Positions 56,268 to 64,000 of a stretch of DNA of 64,000 nt are shown piece by piece. Made by a program: the position numbers and the translations under genes. The first letter of the stretch is position 1. Every line of letters starts with the position of its first letter. Under the pieces are notes generated by a model that made no database searches, was not told the origin of the DNA, and saw only the letters and a list, made by a program, of their open reading frames with translations. Source of the DNA: a virus; the IMG/VR virus record IMGVR_UViG_3300020404_002650, positions 1 to 64,000 of that record. The stretch is one strand, 5' to 3'.

Positions 56268-57591
56268 AAAGCAAAAGTTAGATACTAAATCCGCAAGTTT
56301 TTGTGCGGCCAAGTGGTACAACGCAACTATCTGGTTGGGCAGTGGTATGACCACAAGTTGCCACCATCCTTTACCTCACAAAATTGATCTTGAGGAGATC
56401 AAGACAAATCCGAGCGCCATACACAACACACGGCAAAAGAAAGAGCAACGTAGGCAAATGCAGTGTGGTGATAGGCCTGCAGGATGTGAATATTGCTGGA
56501 AGATAGAGGACATCGGCAGAGACGCAATCAGTGACAGGGTATATAAATCAAAAATTTACACTGATAAGGAATTGGACGACGCATACAAATCAGATCATAA
56601 CAGAAATTTTAATTTAAGGACCTTGGAAATTGCTTTTGATAGAGTGTGTCAGTTTGCCTGCACATATTGTAATCCTGCTTTTAGTACAACATGGGCAAAC
56701 AACATTAAAAATCAAGGACCATATATGAGCCTAATGTCTGATGGACGTAACCACTTCACTCATGCACATGATTCAGCGGAACCATACAAAAAAGATGAGA
56801 CCAATCCTTATGTCGAGGCATTTTATAAATGGTGGGAGAGCGATCTGCATAAAACACTAGACGAATTGCGTATCACGGGAGGAGAACCAATGATGTCTCC
56901 TAACCTATGGAGACTGCTTGATTGGATAGAAACGCAAGGTGACAAAATGAGACCTGGTATGCGTATTGCAATAAATTCAAATCTTGGCGCCAAACAAAGT
57001 ATTATTGATAGATTCAAAAACAAACTGAAAGGATTTAAAAACTTTCATTTGTATACAAGTTGTGAAGCAACATTTAAACAAGCAGAGTATATCAGAGATG
57101 GACTCAATTATGGAGAATGGCACTCTAATCTGTTACATATGATGGTTGATAAAGTTCCATCTGAAATTCATAATATGTGTACCATAAATGCCTTGTGTTT
57201 AGAATCATTGCCTGAATTTTTAGAGAAAATGGTTTGGTTTAAAACAGCAAGTGCAATATATGGACCAACCATCAATTACACACTTAACATTTTGAGATTT
57301 CCTAGTTTTCAATCGCCGCTAGTACTACCGGATGACTTAAGGAATAAATTTAAAATGGACCTGGTAAAGTTTTTAAGTAAGAATGAAAAATATTTAGAAC
57401 AAATGGAAGTGAATCATACACAAAGATTAATAGATTATTTAGATGTAGTGAAGACACCACACGCAGGTGCGGCCGAACAAAGCAAACTGCAAAAGGATTT
57501 CAAGGCATTTTACAGCCAATATGACAAACGACAAGGAAAGGACTTTGAAAAGACTTTCCCAATTATAGGAGAATGGTACCGTGGCATATGA
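56248..57591 (+). CDS. Radical SAM protein with Cys-rich N-terminal region, type A
   Basis: 447 aa. CQFACTYC (Cys134, 138, 141) binds the 4Fe-4S cluster; LRITGGEPMMSP is the SAM motif. The N-terminus has FCAAKW (Cys19), TTSCHHPLPH (Cys38) and GCEYCWKIED (Cys80, Cys83). The same order and wording appear in 54298-55668 (MCLAKW, NSCYHPPLH, GCSYCWKLED, FSTTW after the core Cys), so the two are paralogues. The C-terminal DKRQGKDFEKTFPIIGEWY parallels HDRRRTTRFLNTFPEMEDFW of the other. Likely heterologous partners or successive enzymes of one pathway. Confidence 0.8.
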   Translation: MDDLQFKKQKLDTKSASFCAAKWYNATIWLGSGMTTSCHHPLPHKIDLEEIKTNPSAIHNTRQKKEQRRQMQCGDRPAGCEYCWKIEDIGRDAISDRVYKSKIYTDKELDDAYKSDHNRNFNLRTLEIAFDRVCQFACTYCNPAFSTTWANNIKNQGPYMSLMSDGRNHFTHAHDSAEPYKKDETNPYVEAFYKWWESDLHKTLDELRITGGEPMMSPNLWRLLDWIETQGDKMRPGMRIAINSNLGAKQSIIDRFKNKLKGFKNFHLYTSCEATFKQAEYIRDGLNYGEWHSNLLHMMVDKVPSEIHNMCTINALCLESLPEFLEKMVWFKTASAIYGPTINYTLNILRFPSFQSPLVLPDDLRNKFKMDLVKFLSKNEKYLEQMEVNHTQRLIDYLDVVKTPHAGAAEQSKLQKDFKAFYSQYDKRQGKDFEKTFPIIGEWYRGI

Positions 57592-58870
57592 TTACGGGGC
57601 AAAAGAGCCTGAAAAATTAAAAATTAAGGACATGACGGACCGTCAGAAGGAACTCCTGATAGAAAGTGACACTTTCTGTATGCTTCCTTGGATGCATCTC
57701 CATGCATACCCTGATGGCAGGGCATACCCTTGTTGTTTTAGTTTTGATCGCTATCCGGTTGGAGACTTCAACAAAAACAGTATGAAGGAAGTTTTCAACA
57801 ATGATAAAATGAAGGAAATGCGTAGGAACATGTTGTCAGGTAAGAAATGCAAACAGTGTGTGAAGTGTTATGACCAAGAAGACTCAGGGTTCTTTTCATT
57901 GCGTTTAAGTTCAAACAAGCATTTTGGACACAACATTGATTTAGTAGATTCAACCCAAGCAGACGGTACCGCAGACTTTGTAATGAAATATTGGGATATA
58001 AGATTTAGCAATATATGTAATTTTGCATGTAGAAGTTGTGGAACATGGTTTAGTTCTAATTGGTATGAGGATCATATTAAAATAAATGGTGGCCCACCTA
58101 ACCATGCCAAGATAATAAAAGTTGGCAGGAAAGCAGACGATATGTGGGAACAGGTTTTGGAAAATATCGATCATGCTGAACAATTTTATTTTGCAGGTGG
58201 AGAACCATTGATAATGGAAGAGCATTATAGGATTTTAAAAGAATTAGATAGAAGAAAGGCATATCATATTAGATTGATATACAATACTAATTTTTCACGC
58301 CTTAAATTCAAAGACATGGATGTATTAGAATTATGGAATAAATTTGATTCTGTATCTGTTGGTGCCAGTCTTGACGCTGAAGGGCCACGTGCAGAGTTGA
58401 TGCGTACCGGCACTAAATGGGAACAGACTATTGCCAATAGAAAAAGAATGATGGAAGTATGTCCAAAGGTCGACTTTTATATTTCTTCGACTGTGAGTCT
58501 TCCAAATGCATTTCACGTTGCAGACTTTCATAGGAGTTGGGTAGAGCAAGGCCTAATCAAACCACAGGATTTTAACTATAACCTTTTACAAATGCCAACT
58601 TGGCAAAGAATGGACATTCTTCCATTAGAATTTAAAGAACAGATCAAAGAAAAATATACAACACATTTAAAATGGTTAAAGGAACAGGATCATCTTACTC
58701 GTGCTAGTAAGGGATATGAATCTGCTTTGGATTGGATGTTCAAGAAAGATAATACTAGGCATCTTCCATGGTTTTTTGAAAGAACGAAGAAGTATGACGA
58801 AGTAAGAAATGAAAAATTTATAGAGGTGTTCCCTGAATGGAAGGAACTTTTTGACAAATATGACAAATAG
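57581..58870 (+). CDS. Radical SAM protein with twitch/SPASM-like N-terminus, type B
   Basis: 429 aa from a GTG at 57581 with AGGAG 9 bases upstream. The N-terminal domain FCMLPWMHLHAYPDGRAYPC, C (Cys33, 51, 52) and then CKQCVKC (Cys90, 93, 96) follows the C.LPW.H......G...PCC plan. The core is ICNFACRSCG (Cys146, 150, 153), with FYFAGGEPLIMEEHY as SAM motif. All cluster ligands are intact. The C-terminus ends in EVFPEWKEL, a motif also seen in the type A proteins. It overlaps the upstream gene by 11 bases. Confidence 0.8.
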   Translation: MAYDYGAKEPEKLKIKDMTDRQKELLIESDTFCMLPWMHLHAYPDGRAYPCCFSFDRYPVGDFNKNSMKEVFNNDKMKEMRRNMLSGKKCKQCVKCYDQEDSGFFSLRLSSNKHFGHNIDLVDSTQADGTADFVMKYWDIRFSNICNFACRSCGTWFSSNWYEDHIKINGGPPNHAKIIKVGRKADDMWEQVLENIDHAEQFYFAGGEPLIMEEHYRILKELDRRKAYHIRLIYNTNFSRLKFKDMDVLELWNKFDSVSVGASLDAEGPRAELMRTGTKWEQTIANRKRMMEVCPKVDFYISSTVSLPNAFHVADFHRSWVEQGLIKPQDFNYNLLQMPTWQRMDILPLEFKEQIKEKYTTHLKWLKEQDHLTRASKGYESALDWMFKKDNTRHLPWFFERTKKYDEVRNEKFIEVFPEWKELFDKYDK

Positions 58871-60197
58871 GATCAAACCTAATGAGGGCAATAAAACATT
58901 TTGCATGGCCCCGTGGACACACACTTACCTATCCCCACAGATGGAGAGAAGGTTGTGTTGCAGTTCTAGAGAGTCATCGGAAAACTTCAAGCAATACATA
59001 GACACGATAGATCCAAAAGGACACAATGATAAGATAAATCTTACCTCACTAGAACAACACTGGAATTCAGACTATATGAAAAGCGTGAGGTTAAAGTTAT
59101 TAGCAGGCGAAGAAATACCGCAGTGTGCTGTGTGCAATCACAAACTATTAAATGAACAGGTATATAGGCAACACTTCAATTGGCTGTATAGAAATAAAAT
59201 TGACGAAGCATTTGACAGCACAGACGAAACAGGTGCCACGACTATGCAGACAGAAAGTTTTGATTATAGATTTTCTAACCTGTGCAACTTCAGTTGTAGG
59301 ATGTGTGGCGATATGTTAAGCAGTAGTTGGGAAACTGAAAACAAAAAACACGGAAAAGGCGACTACGAAAATTATAGGATCTGGGGCAGGAAAGATATCA
59401 AAGAACAATTATCTAAATTCCACGATCAACAAATAGTAAAAGAATTTACACAGGCAGTTGAGCAAAAACGTATCACAGAATTATATTGGTGCGGAGGAGA
59501 ACCGTTGATGTGGAAAATACATTGGGAAGCAATGAAGAGGATCATTGAACTAGGCTATCAGGACCAAGTACTAGCAAGGTACAACTCAAACATGAGTAGA
59601 ATACATTTTTACAAATACAACTTGTTTGATGATATATTGAAACACTTTCCAAAATTCCAAATATGTGCTTCCATCGATGGCACTGGGGAAATTGGAGAAT
59701 ACATCAGGACAGGATTGAAGTATGACGAATGGTTGTCAAACATGAAGTACGGTCTGCAATTTGTCAAACAGGAACAACAGAGAATGCAGTTGGACTTAAC
59801 AATTACGTTGCCAGGTTTGTTCGACCTAGAAAACATGGTATTGTTAAGCAACGAATTGAACATTGAATTGCTTACAAAACAAGTGTTCAATTTCTCGCAT
59901 GACAACGCAATGGCGCCACTGTTCATGCCTTATGATATTATGAGTGAGATAATAGATGACGCAAGAGAAAAAACTATCAAATACAAAAACTGGAAGTTGA
60001 ACAACTTTTTTGGCCAATTGGAAGAAATGCAAAAACAAAAAAGGAATAATGAACTGGTATATGACGAACAAACTTATAAGCAAGGTCAAAAACAAGGCAA
60101 AGCAGAAGTCGAAAGATTAGATAAAATTAGAGGCACAGATATCAAAAAGATACTGTCTAAAAACAAAAGGGCATTGGAGTGGTGGACAAGTATCTAA
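58860..60197 (+). CDS. Radical SAM protein with twitch/SPASM-like N-terminus, type B
   Basis: 445 aa from the ATG at 58860; a TTG at 58851 lies closer to AAGGAA and may be used instead. FCMAPWTHTYLSPQMERRLC, C (Cys15, 33, 34) and CAVC (Cys89, 92) form the N-terminal cluster region; HWNSDYMKSVRLKLLAGEEI is the usual helix before it. The core LCNFSCRMCG has Cys142, 146 and 149, and LYWCGGEPLMWKIHW the SAM motif. The C-terminal ~80 residues are highly charged helix (EEMQKQKRNNELVYDEQTYK). Overlaps both neighbours. Confidence 0.8.
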   Translation: MTNRIKPNEGNKTFCMAPWTHTYLSPQMERRLCCSSRESSENFKQYIDTIDPKGHNDKINLTSLEQHWNSDYMKSVRLKLLAGEEIPQCAVCNHKLLNEQVYRQHFNWLYRNKIDEAFDSTDETGATTMQTESFDYRFSNLCNFSCRMCGDMLSSSWETENKKHGKGDYENYRIWGRKDIKEQLSKFHDQQIVKEFTQAVEQKRITELYWCGGEPLMWKIHWEAMKRIIELGYQDQVLARYNSNMSRIHFYKYNLFDDILKHFPKFQICASIDGTGEIGEYIRTGLKYDEWLSNMKYGLQFVKQEQQRMQLDLTITLPGLFDLENMVLLSNELNIELLTKQVFNFSHDNAMAPLFMPYDIMSEIIDDAREKTIKYKNWKLNNFFGQLEEMQKQKRNNELVYDEQTYKQGQKQGKAEVERLDKIRGTDIKKILSKNKRALEWWTSI

Positions 60198-61345
60198 AAT
60201 CAAACATTTGTCCATTGCCATGGACGCATCTCGAGGTGGATGTAAATGGAGGTGCATCTCCTTGTTGTCTATACAAGGGAAGTGTACCTGGTGTAAAGGT
60301 CTATGAGCAGAGTTTGAAATCCATTCAAGACAGTGAGTATATGGACAAACTTCGAGAAAAATTCCGTAAGGGCGAGAGACCAAGTGGCTGTGCAAACTGT
60401 TGGGCGGAAGAGGACGCAGGCAAGACAAGTAAAAGGCAAAATTCATTGTACAAGATGTCAAAAACTTTGAAAGACTGGACACCTAGTAGCGAGCCAAATC
60501 TCAAATTCATAGACTTTAAGTTAGGCAACGTGTGTAATTTAAAGTGCAGAATCTGTGGATCGTGGAGTTCGTCTAAATGGGCTCAAGAAGAAATGGACTA
60601 TGGCGACAATCCTGTGGCACTAAAAAATTTACGTGAGGGCGGCTGGCCAAAACGTAATCCGCAATTTTTTGAGGAGTTACAGGAAGACCTCAAGCACGTG
60701 GAGTATTTTGAATTCACTGGAGGCGAACCTTTCATGATCAAGGACCATTTCAAGATACTGATGCACTGCGTTGAGAAGGGATATGCAAAGAACATCGATA
60801 TACATTACAATACCAACGGAACGCAACTTCCACCACAGGAAATTTTTGATCTGTGGTCATACTTTAAGCACGTCGAAATAGCATTTTCGATAGACGACAT
60901 AGGACCTGCTTTTGAATATCAGAGGCATCCTGCCAATTGGCGTGAGGTAAGTGCAAACCTGGTCAAGTTCAAGGAACGCAAAACAGAAAACATGGATTTC
61001 CAGATATGCACAACTGTATCAATATTCAATGTGTTCAATTGGGCCAAGATAGCATTGTGGGTCGCCCAGTATCAGCCAAAATTTTTCTATGTAAACACCT
61101 GCTTCGATCCGGATGTGTTTAACATACAAACTCTGCCACAGCAAATAAAAGACATCGTTGATACGAGATATCATATGTTGACGGATTTCCAACCATCATT
61201 GAGGTACATGAATGCGGCTGACAGAGATACACCGGAAATACGTGAACAAAGGAAAGCAAGGATATTGCAGACTGACAAGTACAGGAAAGAAAATTTTGGA
61301 GATACGTTTCCACTTTTAAATAAGGTTTTACAAATATATGAATAA
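60179..61345 (+). CDS. Radical SAM protein with twitch/SPASM-like N-terminus, type B
   Basis: 388 aa from GTG at 60179 (a second GTG follows at 60182). ICPLPWTHLEVDVNGGASPC, C (Cys11, 29, 30) and SGCANCWAEED (Cys71, 74) form the N-terminal region. The core VCNLKCRICGSWSSSKW has Cys119, 123 and 126, and FEFTGGEPFMIKDHF the SAM motif. VEIAFSIDDIGPAFEYQRHP is the typical substrate-side strand. It is the shortest of the five and closest to stand-alone twitch-domain radical SAM proteins. The 3' end RKENFGDTFPLLNKVL parallels the ends of the others. Overlaps the next gene by 8 bases. Confidence 0.8.
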   Translation: MVDKYLKSNICPLPWTHLEVDVNGGASPCCLYKGSVPGVKVYEQSLKSIQDSEYMDKLREKFRKGERPSGCANCWAEEDAGKTSKRQNSLYKMSKTLKDWTPSSEPNLKFIDFKLGNVCNLKCRICGSWSSSKWAQEEMDYGDNPVALKNLREGGWPKRNPQFFEELQEDLKHVEYFEFTGGEPFMIKDHFKILMHCVEKGYAKNIDIHYNTNGTQLPPQEIFDLWSYFKHVEIAFSIDDIGPAFEYQRHPANWREVSANLVKFKERKTENMDFQICTTVSIFNVFNWAKIALWVAQYQPKFFYVNTCFDPDVFNIQTLPQQIKDIVDTRYHMLTDFQPSLRYMNAADRDTPEIREQRKARILQTDKYRKENFGDTFPLLNKVLQIYE

Positions 61346-62108
61346 AAAACTTTTGATATCGGGTTGCAGTTATGGGGTGGTGTATTCAGAGATACAGGAT
61401 GATCTTAAAAAGATTTTCAACGTAGATGAAGTTGTGAATTTGTCACAGAATGGCGGATCTCCGGACAGGGCAATCAGGGTAGCAATAGAATGGATAGCAC
61501 AAAACGGCAAACCTGACATGTTGATACTGCCCGTAAGTCATTACAATAGATTTGATTTGCCAATCGCAGAACGGATGGATCCTTTACACAATTTGCATTT
61601 TAGGTCTACCTGGCATATGGATCTTAGCAAAAATTATGGTTCTGCTACGCCTATCGATCCAAAATTTGATAGAGATAATCTACAAACATTTTTAAAGACG
61701 GGAGTGCTAGTTCATCAAAATGATTACCCGGCACACGATTATTTGTTCGTAAAACTAATAACATTCCAATCATTTTTACAACTTAACAAAATTAAGCACT
61801 TGATTTTTGATACAGGAAACTATTATGAAAAGTTATGGAATACACAACAACCAGGAATGCAAAAAAGAAAATTGATTGAGAACTGCAAAGGCATTTACAA
61901 ACTATTTTCTTTTTGTTCTAATGTGTGGATGTATAACCAACTGACAGATAAAGAAAAAATAGATTACATACCCTGGTGGAAGCCACAGGGGAAAAAGCCA
62001 TTGGGTAAGATAGTACCAGATACCGTTGCCGCGACAATACATTTCCAAAAGCAAGAAGTGGTAAAACTTATGCAACATCTGAAAAAGGAAGGAGCAGTGC
62101 ATGAGTAA
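61338..62108 (+). CDS. SGNH-hydrolase-like protein with GCS in place of GDS
   Basis: 256 aa. LLISGCSYGVVYSEIQDDLK occupies the block-I position with Gly-Cys-Ser; VVNLSQNGGSPDRAIRVAIE matches block II (G); PDMLILPVSHYNRFDLPIA matches the strand before block III. The C-terminal VPDTVAATIHFQKQEVVKLM gives a plausible block-V His. The family typically acts on O-acyl groups of glycans. The Asp to Cys change does not affect the nucleophile itself. It forms a pair with the next gene (GGCSFTFG) and is coupled to it by an 8-base overlap. Confidence 0.55.
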   Translation: MNKKLLISGCSYGVVYSEIQDDLKKIFNVDEVVNLSQNGGSPDRAIRVAIEWIAQNGKPDMLILPVSHYNRFDLPIAERMDPLHNLHFRSTWHMDLSKNYGSATPIDPKFDRDNLQTFLKTGVLVHQNDYPAHDYLFVKLITFQSFLQLNKIKHLIFDTGNYYEKLWNTQQPGMQKRKLIENCKGIYKLFSFCSNVWMYNQLTDKEKIDYIPWWKPQGKKPLGKIVPDTVAATIHFQKQEVVKLMQHLKKEGAVHE

Positions 62109-62916
62109 TAAAAAATTTATAGCAGGCGGTTGTAGTTTTACTTTCGGGCATGAACTTGGAGACGAGCAGGACGGCAAAGTGCCATCTAAGAAATCATGGG
62201 CCTATAGACTGTATGACCAAATTCCAGATAAAGACAAAACATTCATTAACACCGCATGCGGTGGCATAGGCAACTGTGGAATAGCAAGGAGGGTATTTCA
62301 GGAAGTATCAAAGCATCCGCCAATGGACATAGGCGGCGTGTTTGTGATGTGGACATTTGCTTCAAGGTATGACTGGGCATTTCCTAGGTATGCAGGGTTG
62401 GAAAACAGCAGGTGGGCATCTATCACTCCATGGGACACAAAGATGGGTTTTGAGGAGAGGCACAAGGCACTTGCAAATTCTGAAATTCAACAACAGCAAT
62501 ATGACAGTAGATCTCAAAAATACCAAAAGGCAGGTGTGGCGCCATTTGCAGATGCATTGTACAGGTACGCCGCAAACCAGTTCCATGAACTATATCTAAC
62601 CTACAACGCTATTATTTGGTTACAGAATCTTTTACAAAAAAAGAAAATACCATTTATGTTTACTCTGGCCGACAATAGCCTGTTCTACGATAAGATGGAG
62701 GAACACAGGAAACACGAGCCGTTGTTGAATGCACTACACAACGAAATTGATTTTACCAGATGGGCAAGTTTTGGTGAAAGAATGATGGGATTCAACCAAT
62801 GGTCTTTGTTGAATGATTACGAAAGAGGGACAACACATCCACTAGACAAAGCACACAGAGATGCTATAATGTTATTGTTACCAAAGTTTAAAGAATACAT
62901 AGGAGAAAAGAAATGA
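62101..62916 (+). CDS. SGNH-hydrolase-like protein
   Basis: 271 aa. KKFIAGGCSFTFGHELGDEQ is the block-I equivalent; FINTACGGIGNCGIARRVFQ matches block II; FVMWTFASRYDW the following strand. THPLDKAHRDAIMLLLPKFK ends with a Pro-Leu-Asp-x-x-His arrangement like the catalytic D..H of SGNH enzymes. Overall plan is shared with phage proteins annotated as SGNH/GDSL hydrolases. Large Trp/Tyr/Arg-rich middle region (about 85-170). The stop overlaps the start of a 34-aa gene. Confidence 0.6.
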   Translation: MSNKKFIAGGCSFTFGHELGDEQDGKVPSKKSWAYRLYDQIPDKDKTFINTACGGIGNCGIARRVFQEVSKHPPMDIGGVFVMWTFASRYDWAFPRYAGLENSRWASITPWDTKMGFEERHKALANSEIQQQQYDSRSQKYQKAGVAPFADALYRYAANQFHELYLTYNAIIWLQNLLQKKKIPFMFTLADNSLFYDKMEEHRKHEPLLNALHNEIDFTRWASFGERMMGFNQWSLLNDYERGTTHPLDKAHRDAIMLLLPKFKEYIGEKK

Positions 62917-63017
62917 TTGCATGGTTCAAAAAAATGATTAACAAGTTAAGAGAAGAGATCAAGTACAGGAAAAGATTAAAAGAACTTAAGAAAAAAGACC
63001 CGTTTATATACAAGTAA
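62913..63017 (+). CDS. 34-aa conserved-looking small phage protein
   Basis: MIAWFKKMINKLREEIKYRK, then RLKELKKKDPFIYK. ATGA overlap with the upstream stop and GGAGAAAAG before the ATG. Short basic helical proteins ending in K(R)DPFIY(K) are frequent in marine T4-like phages. An N-terminal amphipathic helix could touch the membrane. Function unknown. Confidence 0.6.
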   Translation: MIAWFKKMINKLREEIKYRKRLKELKKKDPFIYK

Positions 63018-63018
63018 A

Positions 63019-63696
63019 ATGGAAATTCTGAATAGAGAGAAACTGAAAGAAGTTTTGCAAAGATGGAAAGAGCATCCATCTATTACAGGACTTATGGAAA
63101 AATTTTCACAGTTGCAATCATACACAAACAAAAATTACAAAAATTTAGAATTATATACTAAACAGAAAATCAAAGAATCAAAATACGAACTGGTCGAATT
63201 GCCATACATTGATGTCTCGGAAGATCCTGTGCGACCTGAACTAGACTTGGCTTTTAGGCAATCTTATGGTAGAAAGATTTACGGTTTGAAAGACGATGTT
63301 GGAGAAATATCTGCTGTGATGTGTTTTGCATTTACTAATGAAGTACCAAAAACAATAGAAGAAATGGATAGTTTAAGTTATGACGCCGCTTTACAATCAG
63401 TACACAGGGCAGGTATACAAGGTTCAATAGCCATAGCCTACACTGTGTGGGCAAAGAAAAAAGGCGGTGGTAGGGCCATAGTCAACGAGGTGTATAAAAT
63501 GGTCAAAAAGTCAAATCATTTAAATCGATTGGTTACACTATCTCCTCTTACAAAAATGGCAAGGAATTTTCATATTAAAAATGGTGCTAAAGAATTACAA
63601 GTAAATGAAAAATCACAAAATTTTGAATATGATATTACATTAGAAGATTGGGAAACAGCACTAGTAAAAGCAAAAGGATTTCTAAAAGTCAAATGA
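63019..63696 (+). CDS. GNAT-like acetyltransferase, putative
   Basis: 225 aa. After a helical N-terminus comes GEISAVMCFAFTNEVPKTIE, then GSIAIAYTVWAKKKGGGRAI followed by VNEVYKMVKKSNHLNRLVTL. The GGGRAI stretch before a helix resembles the acetyl-CoA-binding Q/RxxGxG/A loop. SPLTKMARNFHIKNGAKELQ fits the final GNAT helix and strand. I recall similar proteins in marine phage genomes. Acceptor unknown. Starts 1 base after the previous stop; stop overlaps the next ATG. Confidence 0.6.
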   Translation: MEILNREKLKEVLQRWKEHPSITGLMEKFSQLQSYTNKNYKNLELYTKQKIKESKYELVELPYIDVSEDPVRPELDLAFRQSYGRKIYGLKDDVGEISAVMCFAFTNEVPKTIEEMDSLSYDAALQSVHRAGIQGSIAIAYTVWAKKKGGGRAIVNEVYKMVKKSNHLNRLVTLSPLTKMARNFHIKNGAKELQVNEKSQNFEYDITLEDWETALVKAKGFLKVK

Positions 63697-64000
63697 ATTG
63701 TCTAGGATTATTTTTAGCAGTGTCCATGCACGTGGGCCTCGAAGCAAATTACAACAACATACATCCTCACGCAAGATGCACAGTAGATAACAAAATAGCA
63801 GGTGTGTTTTATAATTCAGAAGATAAAGCAAGTGCCTATGTGGGTCGACAGTTTGAGTTGGACGAATATTGGAATTTGGAATTAGGACTTGTTACAGGAT
63901 ATGATCACGGCACAGTGGTACCAATGGTAAGATACAAAGCAGGTGGCCTCTTTATATCTCCTGCATATGAACGTCATAACGGTGATGAAAATTACGGAAT
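63693..64000 (+). CDS. Exported beta-barrel-like protein (PagP-like pattern), 3' end outside window
   Basis: At least 102 codons, open at the right edge; ATGA overlap with the upstream stop. The N-terminus NCLGLFLAVSMHVGLEA is short and hydrophobic, like a signal peptide or first strand. Then come NNIHPHARCTVDNKIAGVFY, NSEDKASAYVGRQFELDEYW and LELGLVTGYDHGTVVPMVRY. This alternating aromatic beta pattern with N..HP......G.FYNS is found in small phage and bacterial outer-membrane-type proteins resembling PagP. It may act on lipids of the outer membrane, which would suit the desaturase and SGNH genes, but this is inference. Confidence 0.5.
   Translation, partial: MNCLGLFLAVSMHVGLEANYNNIHPHARCTVDNKIAGVFYNSEDKASAYVGRQFELDEYWNLELGLVTGYDHGTVVPMVRYKAGGLFISPAYERHNGDENYG

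Noticed and set aside
39804-63696. A defence island (toxin-antitoxin, restriction, CBASS-like) in the cargo region
   Set aside because: No nuclease, kinase, NTPase, cyclase or toxin motif was seen; the cargo is metabolic or modifying enzymes.
1-64000. Prophage or plasmid with integration functions
   Set aside because: No integrase, recombinase, partition gene or attachment-site-like repeat is present; the content is that of a virulent T4-like phage.

Overview
The window is a continuous, AT-rich stretch of a large T4-like myovirus genome. Recognisable T4-type genes are the portal (gene 20, cut by the left edge), genes 26, 46, 47, 55, 53, 5, 25 and 6, and a giant gp7-type wedge protein. Exact TATAAATA late-promoter boxes stand before several of them. 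Fibre proteins of the type seen in marine cyano- and pelagiphages, and a cargo of 2OG oxygenases, a desaturase, radical SAM proteins and glycosyltransferase-like proteins, point to a marine bacterium as host. No photosynthesis gene is present, so SAR11 or another heterotroph is at least as likely as a cyanobacterium. This host assignment is inference. No integrase, IS element, CRISPR array or tRNA gene was seen.

Layout. 1-3485 (minus): portal and a tape-measure-like protein. 3567-5483 (plus): gp26, a gp51-like ORF apparently reached by -1 frameshifting, a coiled-coil protein and an unknown protein. 5434-6201 (minus): an aminoacyl-transferase-like protein. 6202-6682: the only long gene-free stretch, rich in hairpins and an imperfect repeat. 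6683-8726 (plus): GIY-YIG protein, pentein-type amidinotransferase and 2OG oxygenase. 8783-8971 (minus): Hc1-like histone. 9072-9899 (plus): PLP-enzyme-like protein. 9889-13811 (minus): gp46, a 55-aa bridging gene, gp47 and the late sigma factor gp55 with an internal insertion.

13953 to the right edge is one co-directional plus-strand block. 13953-37085 is the baseplate module, including a 4215-aa protein with a cupredoxin-like domain, a beta-propeller and beta-repeats. Two paralogous fibre genes (37089-38306 and 48609-50231) flank a cassette of glycosyltransferase-like proteins, methyltransferases, a nitroreductase-like protein, a fatty-acid desaturase, a GNAT-like protein and seven 2OG-oxygenase-like proteins. 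50233-51207 is another structural protein. 51599-63696 is a second cargo block: three glycosyltransferase-like proteins, five radical SAM proteins with Cys-rich N-terminal regions, three SGNH-like hydrolases and a GNAT-like protein. An exported beta-barrel-like protein runs off the right edge.

How it works together. gp55 (with gp33 and gp45, not seen here) should activate the TATAAATA promoters and so the portal, tape-measure, hub and wedge genes. gp46/gp47 process DNA ends for recombination-dependent replication. The cargo genes are tightly packed with short start/stop overlaps, as in translationally coupled operons, and a consensus sigma70-type promoter at 39289-39317 may give the first cassette host-polymerase transcription. 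Their joint role is unknown; modification of glycans, lipids or peptides, on virion fibres or on the host envelope, is the most economical guess.
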